From an uncultured Bacteroidales bacterium (GTDB lineage Bacteria; Bacteroidota; Bacteroidia; Bacteroidales; UBA932), in NCBI GenBank assembly GCA_934667175.1, contig CAKULN010000003.1, forward strand, positions 62,001 through 126,000: 64,000 bases of DNA. Direction: 5' to 3'. Positions 35,868 to 42,464 of the stretch are shown here, one piece after another. Numbering within the stretch: the stretch's first letter is position 1; the number at the start of each line of letters is the position of its first letter. Made by a program: the position numbers and the translations under genes. Below the pieces are notes generated by a model. It worked only from the letters and a program-made list of their open reading frames with translations. It had not been told where the DNA came from and made no database searches.

Positions 35868-36035
35868 TGAATATATTCAAGTTTCGCAAATGCGAAACTC
35901 CTATGTTCTTCACCACAGAACGGTGAAAGCAAGCCCCTTCTCCGAGGGTAGCGGTAACGAGAATTGATGAAGGTGGGCAGTCACCTGGTAAAGAGTATTT
36001 CAGCAAGCGATTGCCAGCTTGCGTGGGATTGGAAT
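35868..36035 (+). promoter_or_regulatory. Structured leader between sufB and pnuC (possible riboswitch or attenuator)
   Basis: Within 168 nt there are five short stems: GTTTCGCA/TGCGAAAC (35881-35898), TTCACC/GGTGAA (35909-35927), CCCT/AGGG (35935-35948), AGGTG/CACCT (35971-35986) and GCAAGC/GCTTGC (36003-36022). The last lies just before the pnuC start. PnuC-family genes are often riboswitch-controlled, but no TPP, FMN, NAD or preQ1 consensus was recognised. The first stem could instead be a weak terminator of sufB. Confidence 0.45.
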
Positions 36036-36698
36036 ATGATGGAGTTCTTTGATATAGAAAACATTGCGTTCACGTTAGGCGGAACGGGAGTGAGCTTTCT
36101 GGAACTAATCGGGGTCATCGCGGGGCTTACCTGCGTGGTGCTGGCCGGGCGCAACAGCAAGTACAACTTCTGGATCGGCTACCTGTACAACATCCTGCTG
36201 TTCGCGCTGTTCTGGCAGAGGCACCTGTACTCGGCGATGCTTCTCCAGCCGGTTGCGTTCGGAATCAACGCTTTCGGGCACTGGAGATGGACACATCCGA
36301 GGCCGGAAGAGCAGAGCTCAAAAGACAATTCAGCTCTGAAAGTCACACGGCTTTCGATGCGGGACTGGTGCATGGCGCTCACGGTCGTGGTTCTGGCGGG
36401 AGCCGTCTGGGGCTTCGTCCTCAGCAAGCTTGGGACCAGCTGGTTCACGGACATATTCACACCTGATCCGACTCCATGGCTGGATTCGTTCGGATTGATG
36501 CTGACGCTTCTGGCGCAGTTCCTTTCCGCCCAAAAGAAGTGGGACTGCTGGATCGTGTGGCTGGTGGTGAACATCACGAACATCACCCTCTACATCAGCG
36601 CCGGCCTCGTCTTCATGCCGATTGTCAGTGCCCTGTACCTGATCAACGGAATCTGGTCCCTCTGGACCTGGTACCGGCTGTACAAAGAGGAGAGGTAG
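36036..36698 (+). CDS. PnuC-family vitamin-precursor transporter
   Basis: A 220-residue inner-membrane protein with about seven membrane segments. PnuC-family facilitators take up nicotinamide riboside, thiamine or riboflavin, which is then trapped by phosphorylation. Matching segments are FLELIGVIAGLTCVVLAGR, NFWIGYLYNILLFALFWQ, FGHWRWTHP, LTLLAQFLSAQKKWDCW and LVVNITNITLYISAGL, containing the Trp/Asn residues that line the substrate path. No kinase gene lies nearby to identify the vitamin. ATG codons at 36036 and 36039 are both usable. Its position between sufB and sufC is unusual. Confidence 0.88.
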   Translation: MMEFFDIENIAFTLGGTGVSFLELIGVIAGLTCVVLAGRNSKYNFWIGYLYNILLFALFWQRHLYSAMLLQPVAFGINAFGHWRWTHPRPEEQSSKDNSALKVTRLSMRDWCMALTVVVLAGAVWGFVLSKLGTSWFTDIFTPDPTPWLDSFGLMLTLLAQFLSAQKKWDCWIVWLVVNITNITLYISAGLVFMPIVSALYLINGIWSLWTWYRLYKEER

Positions 36699-37118
36699 GC
36701 GACATTAGGTCCCTGAGCCTGCGGTCCCTGAGCCTGCCGAAGGGCCGAAGTGACCAGGCAAGACGACTGCTGAAACAGCGGTTGCTGAGCCAGCCGAGGC
36801 ACAAGCACGGTTGCTACGGTTGGTGCGGTTGCTGAGCCAGTCGAAGCAAAAGCGCAGTTGTTACGGTTGCTGCGGTTGCTGAGCTTGTCGAAGCACCGAA
36901 GAGGCCAAGATGAACGGCTACAGAGACCTATCGCTTCGACAAGCTCAGCGACCGGTCAAGGCTCAGCGACCAGACAAGGCTAGCGACATGGAAGAGATAG
37001 CCGTGAATAGCAACTAGTTAAAGATGAGTGATTTACACATTCACCTTTGGTAGATTTCAACCAAAGGTAACAATGTAAAAGATTGACAACGAGGAGCATA
37101 GCCTCCACGCAAAACATA
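36699..37118. repeat. Cluster of palindromic elements between pnuC and sufC
   Basis: This 420-bp gap is built largely from the dispersed palindromic element. There is a CCCTGAGCCTGCCGAAGGG-type copy at about 36726, then two perfect-length 47-bp tandem units (36778-36824, 36825-36871) and a partial third (from 36872), each carrying GGTTGCTGAGC. A forward copy TCGCTTCGACAAGCTCAGCG lies at about 36931 and a half copy at 36961. The region downstream of about 37000 has no recognised feature; the promoter of sufC, if separate, would lie there. Confidence 0.8.
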
Positions 37119-37871
37119 ATGAATATGACAGACATATTACTGAAAATAACTGATCTGCACGCCAGTGTCGGAGACAAGGAGATCCTCAAGGGCATCAACC
37201 TTGAGATCCGCCGTGGCGAGATCCACGCCGTGATGGGGCCGAACGGGGCCGGAAAAAGCACCCTGTCCTCGGTCCTGACCGGCAAACCGAACTATGAGGT
37301 CACCGCCGGCTCCATAGAGTTCGACGGCAAGGATCTTCTGGCGATGAAGCCGGAGGAAAGGGCCTGGGCAGGACTCTTCATGTCTTTCCAGTACCCGATT
37401 GAGATTCCTGGAGTGTCCATCACCAACTTCATGAAGACAGCCATCAACTCCAAGCTCAAGGCTCAGGGGAAGGAGCCGATGAAGGCCGGTGATTTCCTGA
37501 AGCTTATGAAGCAGAAGATGGCCTTTGTCCAGATGAAGCCAGAGTTCGCCAAGCGCGAGGTCAACGTCGGTTTCTCCGGCGGAGAGAAAAAGCGGAACGA
37601 GATCTTCCAGATGGCGATGCTCGACCCGACCCTCGCTATCCTCGACGAGACGGACAGCGGGCTGGACGTGGACGCTCTCAAGATCGTGGCTGACGGAGTG
37701 AACGCGTTGCACACTCCGGAAAAGTCAGCGATCGTCATCACCCACTACCAGAAGCTTCTTGAATATGTCAGGCCGGATGTCGTGCACGTCCTGAAGGACG
37801 GCCGCATCGTGGCCACCGGCGGTTACGAACTGATAGACAAGATTGAAAAGGATGGCTTTGAACAGTTCTAA
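37119..37871 (+). CDS. sufC: Fe-S assembly ATPase SufC
   Basis: A 250-residue ABC-type ATPase of the SufBC2D complex. Walker A is GPNGAGKST, the Q-loop lies in LFMSFQYPIEIPG, the signature is FSGGEKKRNEI (Suf-specific variant), Walker B LAILDETDSGLDVDA and the switch His VITHYQ. ATG codons at 37119 and 37125 are both possible. It overlaps the next gene, sufD, by 20 bp, so the two are cotranslated. No membrane domain is associated, consistent with a soluble ABC protein. Confidence 0.95.
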   Translation: MNMTDILLKITDLHASVGDKEILKGINLEIRRGEIHAVMGPNGAGKSTLSSVLTGKPNYEVTAGSIEFDGKDLLAMKPEERAWAGLFMSFQYPIEIPGVSITNFMKTAINSKLKAQGKEPMKAGDFLKLMKQKMAFVQMKPEFAKREVNVGFSGGEKKRNEIFQMAMLDPTLAILDETDSGLDVDALKIVADGVNALHTPEKSAIVITHYQKLLEYVRPDVVHVLKDGRIVATGGYELIDKIEKDGFEQF

Positions 37872-38742
37872 AAACATAGACCACGGCAATTATATTCCCT
37901 CACCCATCGTGCATGGAATGAAAGTCGCTGACGGAGAGCATATTCGTAAAGTCTTTGTGCTCGGCTCCGCAGATGTTGCCACCGGAGCCGAGGTCGCTGA
38001 ACAAGAGGCCCTTGTCGGAGCGATGGTTGGTTCGGCAGGCTCACCAACCGCCAAATCGGCCGCTGAGCCAACCTCGGAATCTATCACTGAGACGACCACA
38101 GAGTCGGTCACTGAGCCTGTCGAAGTGACCGGCCTGTCCAGAATTCCGGCCAACATCGAGGTGGGGGCTGATGCTTCGCTGGACCTGACGGTTATAGTGC
38201 TGCCGGGAGTCTCAGCGCGGATTCCGCTGACGATCGACCTGACCGGAGCGCATTCGAAAGTCAGGCTTTCGGGAATATATCTGTGTTCCGGCCACGACGA
38301 CGTGACGTTCGACATCACGATGCATCACCGCACCGGAGACTGCCGCTCGCAACAGACATTCAACGGGTTGGCGTCCGGAGAGGCCAAGTGCGGGTTCTTC
38401 GGCAAGATTGTGATCGCACCTGACGCACAAAGAACCGAGGCGTTACAAGAGAACCATAACATCCTGCTTTCGGACTCGGCCAGAGTCAACACCAAGCCTC
38501 GGTTGGAAATCTACGCCGACGACGTGAAGTGTTCGCACGGCGCCACCGTCGGGAAACTGAACGAGGACGAGCAGTTCTACATGCGCTCCAGAGGCATCCC
38601 TGAAGATGAGGCCAAGGTTCTTCAGATGATCTCGTTCGTGGCTCCTGTCCTTGAGACCATCCCGGAAGAGGCCATCGACGGAGAACTCAGCCGCGCCTCT
38701 GTTGCTGAACTCGTTGAGAACGCCATCCGCAGCTTCGCTTGA
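37852..38742 (+). CDS. sufD: Fe-S assembly protein SufD, short form with repeat insertion
   Basis: A 296-residue SufD, shorter than the usual 400-450 residues because the N-terminal helical domain is largely missing. The beta-helix core and C-terminus are recognisable (GADASLDLTVIVLPGVSARI, DARVNTKPRLEIYADDVKCSHGATVG given in parts, FYMRSRGIPEDEAKVLQMISF). Residues about 48-94 are encoded by palindromic elements, including perfect copies at 38025-38049 and 38106-38130, and read SVTEPVEVT and similar. The ATG at 37852 inside the end of sufC is chosen over an upstream TTG. It should pair with SufB in the complex; whether the short form is fully active is untested. Confidence 0.85.
   Translation: MALNSSKNIDHGNYIPSPIVHGMKVADGEHIRKVFVLGSADVATGAEVAEQEALVGAMVGSAGSPTAKSAAEPTSESITETTTESVTEPVEVTGLSRIPANIEVGADASLDLTVIVLPGVSARIPLTIDLTGAHSKVRLSGIYLCSGHDDVTFDITMHHRTGDCRSQQTFNGLASGEAKCGFFGKIVIAPDAQRTEALQENHNILLSDSARVNTKPRLEIYADDVKCSHGATVGKLNEDEQFYMRSRGIPEDEAKVLQMISFVAPVLETIPEEAIDGELSRASVAELVENAIRSFA
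38025..38130. repeat. Two perfect palindromic elements inside sufD
   Basis: Copy 1 (38025-38049) has arms GGTTGGT/ACCAACC around core TCGGCAGGCTC. Copy 2 (38106-38130), in the opposite orientation, has arms GGTCACT/AGTGACC around GAGCCTGTCGA. Arms differ between copies, yet each pairs perfectly over 7 bp. Both are in frame with sufD. Confidence 0.85.
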
Positions 38743-39130
38743 TAAACGGCTCCGCAATGATATATTGACAAGGTTCAAAGAACCATCGATATAATCCGAA
38801 CGAGGTAGCCATGACAGTTAAACAATTACTGGTCAATATATTAAACGACCTATCCAGTGCGAAAAACAGAGGGAGAACATAGCATCAAACTGCTGATTTT
38901 CAGAAGATTAAGTGCCACACACTCTATTACCTTTCGGAGAGGGCAGACACTATGCGCCACGACTAAATAAGATCGAAAGGCCCGTGCTTAAATATATGCA
39001 TCTTTAAATTGCCTTATTATGGCCAGCAAGCCTAAAGTGCATAGGTCCGAGCAAGATTGTCTGAACAACTGCTTAAGAGATACATAAAAGTTAGTCAACA
39101 GGTATACAGTTTTCATAAACAGAGATAACG
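38743..39130. other. Intergenic gap between sufD and ispE
   Basis: About 390 bp with no recognised gene. A small GGTTC/GAACC hairpin lies near 38774. A 23-codon frame (38811-38882, MTVKQLLVNILNDLSSAKNR) has no family and is probably chance. A promoter for ispE would be expected here; no strong consensus was seen. Confidence 0.55.
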
Positions 39131-40213
39131 ATGATTGTCAAGACGAATGTCAAACTGAATCTGGGGCTTAGTGTCCTGCGGAAGCGTGCCGATGGGTTTC
39201 ACGACATCGAGACGCTGTTTGTGCCATGTTTTGATTTCGGGGACACTCTTGAGATCATCACCGGAGATGACTATAGCCGCACTTCAGCAGATATATTCGC
39301 GAAATATGGTGGCAAGGACGGGCGCTTCGACAAGCTCAGCGACCAACATGAAGCATCGGATGGTGAGCCTGTCGAACCAACCGAACTCCATGAATCAGCC
39401 AAAGAAGGAGCGGTTCTCTCGGGGAATGTAACCGCATCAGATGATGGCAGATTGGTGCAGGGAATATCCGAGGATGGGAAACTGATGATCACTATCGCAC
39501 GAGAGGAGGGTGTGGACTGGAATCCGCTCAAAGATCTGTGCGCAAAGGCATACTACATTCTGGCTCAGGACTTTGACCTGCCTCCCGTCAAGATATTCCT
39601 TGAAAAGAAGGCTCCTGTGGGTGCGGGACTCGGCGGAGGATCGGCTGACGCGGCATTCACCCTCAAAGCTTTGAATGAACTTTGCGGACTTGGACTATCA
39701 GATCAAAGACTTGCTGAATATGCCGCCAGACTAGGAAGCGACTGCGCGTTCTTTGTGTTCAACCGTCCGATGATTGGGTCTGGGCGGGGGGAAATCCTTG
39801 AGCCTTATGAGATTGACCTTTCTGAATATGAAGTCAAAGTGCTTATCCCGGAAGGGATCGCTGTCTCCACAGCGGAGGCATACAAGGGGATTGTTCCACG
39901 GGAGAGTCACTTCGACAAGCTCAGCGACCGATCAAGGGAATGTCACTTCGGCAGGCTCAGTGACCGGCCATGCCGCCAAGTATATTCCGCCATTGAGTCA
40001 TCCGCGGATTCCGCAGGATTGGCTGATTTGAAAACCGTGCTGGAATTGCCGGTCACTGAATGGAAAAACAATCTGGTCAACGATTTCGAGGCCACCGTCT
40101 TCAAGGCTCACCCAGAACTGGCAGCCATCAAGCAGTCACTCTACGATTCCGGTGCTGTCTATGCCTCGATGTCTGGCTCCGGTTCCGCGCTCTTCGCCCT
40201 GTACAAGAAATAG
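39131..40213 (+). CDS. ispE: 4-diphosphocytidyl-2-C-methyl-D-erythritol kinase with two repeat insertions
   Basis: A 360-residue IspE; the family is normally about 275-290. It phosphorylates CDP-methylerythritol in the MEP isoprenoid pathway. Kinase landmarks are VKTNVKLNLGLSVLRKRADG, the ATP-binding PVGAGLGGGSADAAF, LGSDCAFFV and the C-terminal MSGSGSALFALY. Two extra segments carry the dispersed element: residues about 55-110 (RFDKLSDQ, GEPVEPTE) and about 256-283 (HFDKLSDRS, HFGRLSDRP). Both fall in loops away from the active-site motifs, so the enzyme is probably functional. The partner gene ispD is also in the window, at 62.8 kb. Confidence 0.93.
   Translation: MIVKTNVKLNLGLSVLRKRADGFHDIETLFVPCFDFGDTLEIITGDDYSRTSADIFAKYGGKDGRFDKLSDQHEASDGEPVEPTELHESAKEGAVLSGNVTASDDGRLVQGISEDGKLMITIAREEGVDWNPLKDLCAKAYYILAQDFDLPPVKIFLEKKAPVGAGLGGGSADAAFTLKALNELCGLGLSDQRLAEYAARLGSDCAFFVFNRPMIGSGRGEILEPYEIDLSEYEVKVLIPEGIAVSTAEAYKGIVPRESHFDKLSDRSRECHFGRLSDRPCRQVYSAIESSADSAGLADLKTVLELPVTEWKNNLVNDFEATVFKAHPELAAIKQSLYDSGAVYASMSGSGSALFALYKK
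39313..39385. repeat. Palindromic element pair, first insertion in ispE
   Basis: A forward copy GCGCTTCGACAAGCTCAGCG at about 39322 and a reverse copy GGTGAGCCTGTCGAACCA at about 39363 face each other. They are in frame and encode RFDKLSD and GEPVEPT. Confidence 0.8.
39905..39968 (+). repeat. Palindromic element direct pair, second insertion in ispE
   Basis: Two forward copies about 36 bp apart: GTCACTTCGACAAGCTCAGC from about 39906, and a copy at 39942-39964 with arms GTCACT/AGTGAC around TCGGCAGGCTC. The reading frame gives HFDKLSDR and HFGRLSDR. Confidence 0.8.
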
Positions 40214-40217
40214 CCGC

Positions 40218-40421
40218 TCGGGGGCAAGAGGCGAGATTCTGCACCCGACAACGACTCTGGATAATCATTCGGGGGCAAACTGACTTGTTCCGCACCCCCG
40301 ATGAAGCAACAGAAAGCAGTTCGGGGGCAAAAAAGTGGGTTCCGCACCCCGATAAGCAACGGAAAGCAGTTCGGGAGCTAAAGGACAGGTTCCGCACCCA
40401 AAGAAGGATTCTGAAAGGCTG
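40218..40421 (+). repeat. Four tandem about 51-bp units, each able to form a hairpin
   Basis: Units start at 40218, 40269, 40321 and 40371 (periods 51, 52, 50), five bases after the ispE stop. Each opens with TCGGGGGCAA (last: TCGGGAGCTA) and carries a near-complement such as GCACCCCCGA about 20 bp later, so each unit can fold into a GC-rich hairpin. The array could serve as a terminator or RNA-stabilising 3' end of the ispE transcript. It has no spacers of equal unique sequence and no cas genes, so it is not CRISPR. Confidence 0.8.
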
Positions 40422-40559
40422 CCATGAGTAAAAACGAGTAGCACCAATGAACACAATCGTGAGTGAAAAGGTTGTTCCCACGCACGGAAGAGCATTTAAT
40501 GAACTCTTGTGCGCAGAAGGGACCTTTCCACGCACCGCAAAATCAACTTCAGGTAATCA

Positions 40560-40791
40560 GAAGCTATTTTGATTTGTTTGAAGGTTAAGAGCAAGCTCTT
40601 TCCCTGCAACTCACCTCGGCAATCCGAACAAGTTCGATTGCACTCGGTTCGGTCGTTGGGTTGAGAGTGAAAAACCTCGGATTCGACCGCTTCTTTCAAG
40701 GAAGATAACGGTGCTATCTGACTGAAAATGTGGGAAGAAAATGAAGATTCTTTCACCTCAAAGAACATTTCAAACAAATCAAAACAGCTTC
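40560..40791 (-). mobile_element. MITE-like element, copy 1, flanked by TCA duplication
   Basis: A 232-bp element with imperfect terminal inverted repeats of about 22 bp (GAAGCTATTTTGATTTG at the left, CAAATCAAAACAGCTTC at the right). It has the same interior, reversed, as copy 2 at 45 kb, including CAATCCGAACAAGTTCGATTG. It is flanked by TCA on both sides (40557-40559, 40792-40794). It has no coding capacity. Three-bp TNA duplications are made by some IS5-family transposases (IS1031 group), so a related transposase elsewhere may move it. The right-hand TCA is also the queH stop codon. Confidence 0.8.
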
Positions 40792-41982
40792 TCAATGCCG
40801 CTGGGAAAACTCGCAGCCACAGAAAGTTTGGTTGTACATGTCCCATTCCTTTATCAAGGCGTTACGGCGTTCCTGAAGGCCACCTCTGCGCCAGTTCTGG
40901 TTCCACCACCGGACATGGGACATTTGAACTTGAGTTGAAGATCTGGAATCAGAGGCTATCGGATCCGCGGTATGCCCGCATCGACAGCGAACATCTTCTC
41001 CTGACTTCTCCAAAAACTTGGCTGCTTGAATATTATCAAAAACAACATCTGGGCAAGGTGCTGACAACAGATCACCGCCCGACATGAGCAGAGACGAATT
41101 GACGGTTTCGCAGGCCCAACGGCCAGCGACATCGACTTGACCAAGATCCTTCCAACGGGAGGAGGCCAGTGTTGTGGTCTGGAGTGTGTAGCCATGAGTG
41201 GCAGCGTAACGGGCGGCTTGGAGGAGGCGGAACTTGAAGCACTCAAGGCATCGCGGGCCACGTTCCGGCATGTCTGCAATGCGGATAACCTGTCCCTGAG
41301 GAACCGTCTCAGACCCTATAGGTTCAGCCTCGGGTCCCTGAGCTTGTCGAAGGGACTTTTCAATCAAAGATCCGTGCGATTCGATGATTGGAGAGGCTTG
41401 TCGAACCAAGGAACTAGTCGCTTCGACAGGCTCAGCGACCGGTGAATAATGCTCAGTGGCCGGTGAGGGACGCTCAGTGACTGAAGATGCTCGCTCAGCG
41501 ACCGGAGATGAACACTCAGCAATCGGAGAAGAAGGCTCAGCGACCAGCGAGGGACGCTCAGCGACCGATGAAGAACACTCTGCGACCGGAAATGCCCGCT
41601 CGACTGACGAGAATGCCCGCTCGGCTGACGGAGAGGTCTGCTTGGCAACAGGAAGAGTCTGGCCGGCGGCAGGAGAGGACTCCAGCCGACGTACAAAGGC
41701 CAGCCAAGCGGCGTGATCATATTCATCATCAATGGTTTCCAGGCCGTGGGCGGCTGCATAGCGGACCAATTCATCACGGCGGATGGTATATTCCCGGAAA
41801 GGGACGATGTTGGAGTTGCTGAAGAATATTCCCGGACGCAAACCCTCGCCGACCATCCATTCGATGATGGCGGTCGAGCAGGGGGCGCAGCAGCAGTGCA
41901 ACAGGATGCGTTCCTTCGAGAGGTCGCAATCTTCCGGAGGCTCTGGACAGAATCCTTTTTTATGAATATTCCCGTTCGACAT
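40792..41982 (-). CDS. queH: Epoxyqueuosine reductase QueH with minisatellite insertion
   Basis: A 396-residue QueH (DUF208), which reduces epoxyqueuosine in tRNA to queuosine; the family is usually 180-260 residues. Cys-rich metal sites are present: LLHCCCAPCS (28-37), RCLECFKFRL (244-253) and FCGCEFS (388-394). So are FFSNSNIVPFREYTIRRDEL and TTTLASSRWKDLGQVD. Residues about 102-236 are an extra loop made of heptad repeats (VAERPSL, VAECSSP and similar) followed by element-derived SLRQAQGP. The ATG at 41982 is chosen downstream of the promoter at 42037. Its TGA stop is the duplicated target site of the adjacent MITE. All catalytic cysteines remain. Confidence 0.88.
   Translation of the reverse strand: MSNGNIHKKGFCPEPPEDCDLSKERILLHCCCAPCSTAIIEWMVGEGLRPGIFFSNSNIVPFREYTIRRDELVRYAAAHGLETIDDEYDHAAWLAFVRRLESSPAAGQTLPVAKQTSPSAERAFSSVERAFPVAECSSSVAERPSLVAEPSSPIAECSSPVAERASSVTERPSPATEHYSPVAEPVEATSSLVRQASPIIESHGSLIEKSLRQAQGPEAEPIGSETVPQGQVIRIADMPERGPRCLECFKFRLLQAARYAATHGYTLQTTTLASSRWKDLGQVDVAGRWACETVNSSLLMSGGDLLSAPCPDVVFDNIQAAKFLEKSGEDVRCRCGHTADPIASDSRSSTQVQMSHVRWWNQNWRRGGLQERRNALIKEWDMYNQTFCGCEFSQRH
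41334..41440. repeat. Palindromic element pair next to the queH minisatellite
   Basis: A reverse copy (41334-41356, arms GTCCCT/AGGGAC around GAGCTTGTCGA) and a forward copy (41417-41440, arms GTCGCT/AGCGAC around TCGACAGGCTC). The second runs straight into the 21-bp array, whose first unit begins inside it at 41430. Confidence 0.85.
41430..41681 (+). repeat. 21-bp minisatellite, 12 units, inside queH
   Basis: Units start every 21 bp without a single indel at 41430, 41451, 41472, 41493 and so on to 41661. Early units read GCTCAGCGACCGG plus 8 bp; later units drift (GCTCGACTGAC, GCTTGGCAACAG, then GGCCGGCGGCAG). Read on the minus strand each gives seven residues of the type xVAERxS. The best-conserved end abuts the palindromic element, so the array most likely grew from it. 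Confidence 0.92.
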
Positions 41983-42014
41983 TTCATTACAAACCTTAGA
42001 TTTGCAGAGTGGTT

Positions 42015-42044
42015 CACTGCACCAAGGAGTGCAGTGCAAAAGTA
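42015..42044 (-). promoter_or_regulatory. queH promoter element with overlapping palindrome
   Basis: On the minus strand TACTTTTG (42037-42044) fits the -7 consensus. Immediately after it, at the expected start of transcription, lies a perfect 8-bp inverted repeat CACTGCAC (42015-42022) / GTGCAGTG (42029-42036) with a 6-nt spacer. This could be an operator or a 5' RNA hairpin. The queH ATG is about 33 bp further. The -33 box is not clear. Confidence 0.6.
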
Positions 42045-42308
42045 ATAAATTTGTGTCAACAAGTAAAGTGTAATAAACATAAGGATTTTTCTTAAGAAAC
42101 AGCATATTTCCGCATGGCACTTAACAAATTGCTAATCAAGAAATTAAAAGAAGCACCCTCTCTACAAAATGCGAGGAGAACACCTACCCAATTCACTCAT
42201 AGACAATACCTTGGTTGCCATAAAGATTTCACGACCCTAAAATTTGCCTGCCAAATCCGATTTTGCCGGAAGAACTTTTAATGCTAACTTTAACGGAACG
42301 AAAACTTA

Positions 42309-42370
42309 GAATGTTTGTTTGAAGATTTTTTCACCTAAAAAGAACATTTCAAACAAATCTAAACAGATTC
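42309..42370. mobile_element. Short deletion derivative of the MITE
   Basis: A 62-bp sequence starting GAATGTTTGTTTGAAGA and ending CAAATCTAAACAGATTC, matching one end of the MITE (TTTCACCT, AAGAACATTTCAAACAAATC) with the interior missing. It is flanked by TTA (left) and TAA (right) and carries its own inverted ends ACTTAGAAT/ATTCTAAGT. It lies in the 480-bp gap between queH and the helicase gene, which otherwise holds nothing recognised. Confidence 0.65.
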
Positions 42371-42464
42371 TAAGTCGACTTTCGGCCAGTTTTATGTCCG
42401 GATGGCCATTGAGAAATAATAATTGGCCGGACAACCATTGACAAAAACAGAAAGGCAGGACACT

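Noticed and set aside
35868..36035. TPP, FMN or NAD riboswitch in front of pnuC
   Set aside because: None of the invariant motifs of these families could be found; only generic stems are visible, so it is listed as an unidentified leader.
35868..36035. Group II intron fragment before pnuC
   Set aside because: A few words look intron-like (GGTGAAAG, GGTAACGAG), but no domain V or 5' boundary could be recognised.
38811..38882. 23-codon frame MTVKQLLVNILNDL... between sufD and ispE
   Set aside because: Too short, no family, no conserved context; could be chance.
40218..40421. Tandem repeats taken as a possible CRISPR array
   Set aside because: Repeats are imperfect, units contain no equal-length unique spacers, each unit folds on itself, and no cas gene is in the window.
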